A program made the position numbers and the translations under genes. Shown piece by piece: positions 62,590 to 64,000 of a stretch of DNA of 64,000 nucleotides; the first letter of the stretch is position 1; the number at the start of each line of letters is the position of its first letter. Location: assembly GCA_900755095.1 (NCBI GenBank), contig CAAEFE010000040.1, forward strand, positions 1-64,000, given 5' to 3'. The stretch comes from an uncultured Bacteroides sp. (lineage in GTDB: Bacteria; Bacteroidota; Bacteroidia; Bacteroidales; Bacteroidaceae). The notes beneath the pieces were generated by a model, which was not told the origin of the DNA, ran no database searches, and saw only the letters and a program-made list of their open reading frames with translations.

Positions 62590-64000
62590 TTATTTTCCCA
62601 TCATATTCAAACGAAGTATAGCATGCACCATAAAGTAAGAACCCAGTGCATTATAATCAGTGTCACGAATGGCAGTAGCGGTTATCGTACGTATCATAGA
62701 AATGTCCTGATGAAGAATATCATATATTTTGAAGCGGATTAGTAACTGTTTCCTCTTCAAAAAGGCTTTTGACAGCTGACAGTTCCACATGAAATTTGCT
62801 TTAGCATAACCCTCATAACCATATCCGGTACGAAGGAAATAAGTCAGGTCATTATATAACTCCATCCCCCAGGGAAGATAAAGCTGCAATTCAGTTCCTG
62901 CCTGATAATCAAAAGTTTCAGTACGTTTCTCCCGTACGTCATTATAAGAATTGTTATAAGTCAGACCAACAAGCCCCGTAAGTTCCATTTGGCGGGTACG
63001 ATAAGTAATCCGTAGACGTTCACGTCCCGTTAAATGCTGTACGGAAGTTTTCACCGGTTCTTCTTTGTTCAAGGTTGTATAGCCATTCTGATTCCGGTAT
63101 TGCAGATAGGAGTAAGTACGAAATATCCAGTTACGATTCTTAAAAGGAGTATTAAGAGAAAAAGAACCCATGGCGCGCCAATTACCATTCATATTGACCG
63201 GAGATGTAGTTCGTACACCGGTTTCACTATCGTATGTCACCTGGTTGGTTACATTGTTAATGGTATTCTCGAACAAAGCGGTAGCTACCATATTTCGCTG
63301 ATGTTTGGTATTATAAGAATTGAAATTCAGCGTAAAAGTATTCGTATATGCAGGCTTCAACGAAGGGTTACCGACACGAATATTCAAAGGGTTGGTACGG
63401 TCGGTCACAGGTTGGAGATCGCGTATATTAGGCTGTTTCCCTTTTCCCCTATACACAATTTGCAAACGGGTGCGTTTTGAAAACTTATAGCGGAAATTGA
63501 CAGTAGGCGAAAAATTCATGACCGATCTTTCCAACTGATCTTCGGGAGCATCACTCAACAAAGAATGGCTAACAGACTTTTGAGGTTCAAAATCAACACC
63601 AATATTATAATTGTACTTCTTTTGCGAGGTACGTATCGCAAGATTTACTAAATGATTACTATATTGATTCTCAAAACGGTTACTGGATTCTTCATCAAAA
63701 TCAGGAGCAAACTCTTCCAATTCCTTATCCCAGTCATAAACAAAACGATCCGAATTGTTCACTCTATACTGATAGCTGTAACGGAGTTGCAGGAAATGCC
63801 GCCACGGCAATGGTTCTACATATACCAGTTGCACCCGGTAATTATACCCGTCAACATCATCCTCTATTTTCTGATTCTGAATCTTCTTCGTATTATTTTT
63901 GAAGTACCGGGTAGTAGAAAGATTCGTCCGATCCGTAGCTGAAGCATTAGTACCATAGTCTACCTTCAAAGCAACATTTCTCCCCAAACAACTCAATTTC
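62590..64000 (-). CDS. Outer-membrane beta-barrel protein (TonB-dependent receptor-like), C-terminal part
   Basis: 469 codons are visible; the gene starts beyond the right edge. The sequence is a regular series of amphipathic beta-strands typical of an outer-membrane barrel: RVQLVYVEPLPWRHFLQLRYSYQYR, NYNIGVDFEPQ, NFRYKFSKRTRLQIVYRGKGKQPNIRDLQPV, NPLNIRVGNPSLKPAYTN and a C-terminal strand HAILRLNMMGK. The segment NIRDLQPVTDRTNPLNIRVGNPSLKP is characteristic of the Bacteroidetes outer membrane beta-barrel family (OMP_b-brl_3) with an N-terminal carboxypeptidase-like domain, expected outside the window. Substrate unknown. It is followed by the ClC gene 90 bases downstream. Confidence 0.88.
   Translation of the reverse strand, partial: KLSCLGRNVALKVDYGTNASATDRTNLSTTRYFKNNTKKIQNQKIEDDVDGYNYRVQLVYVEPLPWRHFLQLRYSYQYRVNNSDRFVYDWDKELEEFAPDFDEESSNRFENQYSNHLVNLAIRTSQKKYNYNIGVDFEPQKSVSHSLLSDAPEDQLERSVMNFSPTVNFRYKFSKRTRLQIVYRGKGKQPNIRDLQPVTDRTNPLNIRVGNPSLKPAYTNTFTLNFNSYNTKHQRNMVATALFENTINNVTNQVTYDSETGVRTTSPVNMNGNWRAMGSFSLNTPFKNRNWIFRTYSYLQYRNQNGYTTLNKEEPVKTSVQHLTGRERLRITYRTRQMELTGLVGLTYNNSYNDVREKRTETFDYQAGTELQLYLPWGMELYNDLTYFLRTGYGYEGYAKANFMWNCQLSKAFLKRKQLLIRFKIYDILHQDISMIRTITATAIRDTDYNALGSYFMVHAILRLNMMGK

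Overview
The window looks like a gut Bacteroides chromosome. Evidence: two SusC/SusD polysaccharide utilization loci (PULs) with hybrid two-component system (HTCS) regulators, many lipoproteins, promoters of the Bacteroides type (-7 TAnnTTTG, sometimes with TTTG at -33), and gene order and protein sequences matching, from memory, the Bacteroides thetaiotaomicron region with the heparin/heparan sulfate locus (BT4652-BT4663), the pectic galactan locus (about BT4667-BT4673) and the distal heparin lyase I (BT4675). The species was not determined.

Layout. 1-1.4 kb: the first codons of a UpxY/NusG-like antiterminator gene reading out of the left edge, an inverted-repeat-flanked promoter segment (121-413), and a tyrosine recombinase gene. 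This is the standard arrangement of a phase-variable capsule locus, here in the OFF orientation. 1.6-3.5 kb: heparin lyase I (PL13) and a DUF4738 lipoprotein on the minus strand. 3.6-20.1 kb: galactan PUL with an atypical HTCS, a GH147-like clan GH-A enzyme, SusC, SusD, a surface glycan-binding protein, GH53 endo-galactanase and GH2 beta-galactosidase. 20.3-26.5 kb: a lipoprotein gene fused to a CapA-like remnant, a TrkA/TrkH-type potassium uptake pair, a TrpB2-type enzyme and a membrane AraC regulator. 26.6-30.7 kb: a four-gene partner-switching cassette (kinase-STAS fusion, NMT1-like binding protein, sensor PP2C phosphatase, second kinase) with no sigma factor or transporter. 30.8-59.1 kb: heparin/heparan sulfate PUL with a full HTCS, a GH95-like enzyme, two PL12 lyases, binding protein, SusC/SusD, GH88, sulfatase, a PHP-domain lipoprotein, ROK kinase, MFS transporter and PL15 exolyase. 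59.3-64 kb: endonuclease IV, a 750-base gene-free stretch built as a nested palindrome flanked by a 9-base direct repeat, a ClC channel with an RCK-C domain, and part of an outer-membrane beta-barrel protein.

How the genes fit together. In the heparin system, surface PL12 cuts the chain, the binding protein and SusCD import it, periplasmic PL13/PL12/PL15 lyases and GH88 break it into sugars, the sulfatase removes 6-O-sulfate, MFS carries monosaccharide inward and the ROK kinase phosphorylates it. In the galactan system, GH53 cuts at the surface and the GH147-like and GH2 enzymes trim galactose in the periplasm.

The items most worth following are the nested palindrome at 60.2-60.9 kb, the invertible capsule promoter, the partner-switching cassette, the HTCS that lacks both its phospho-acceptor histidine and its receiver domain, and the 22-base dyad repeats between the GH147-like gene and susC. 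All calls come from reading the sequence and from memory of the families. No search was run.
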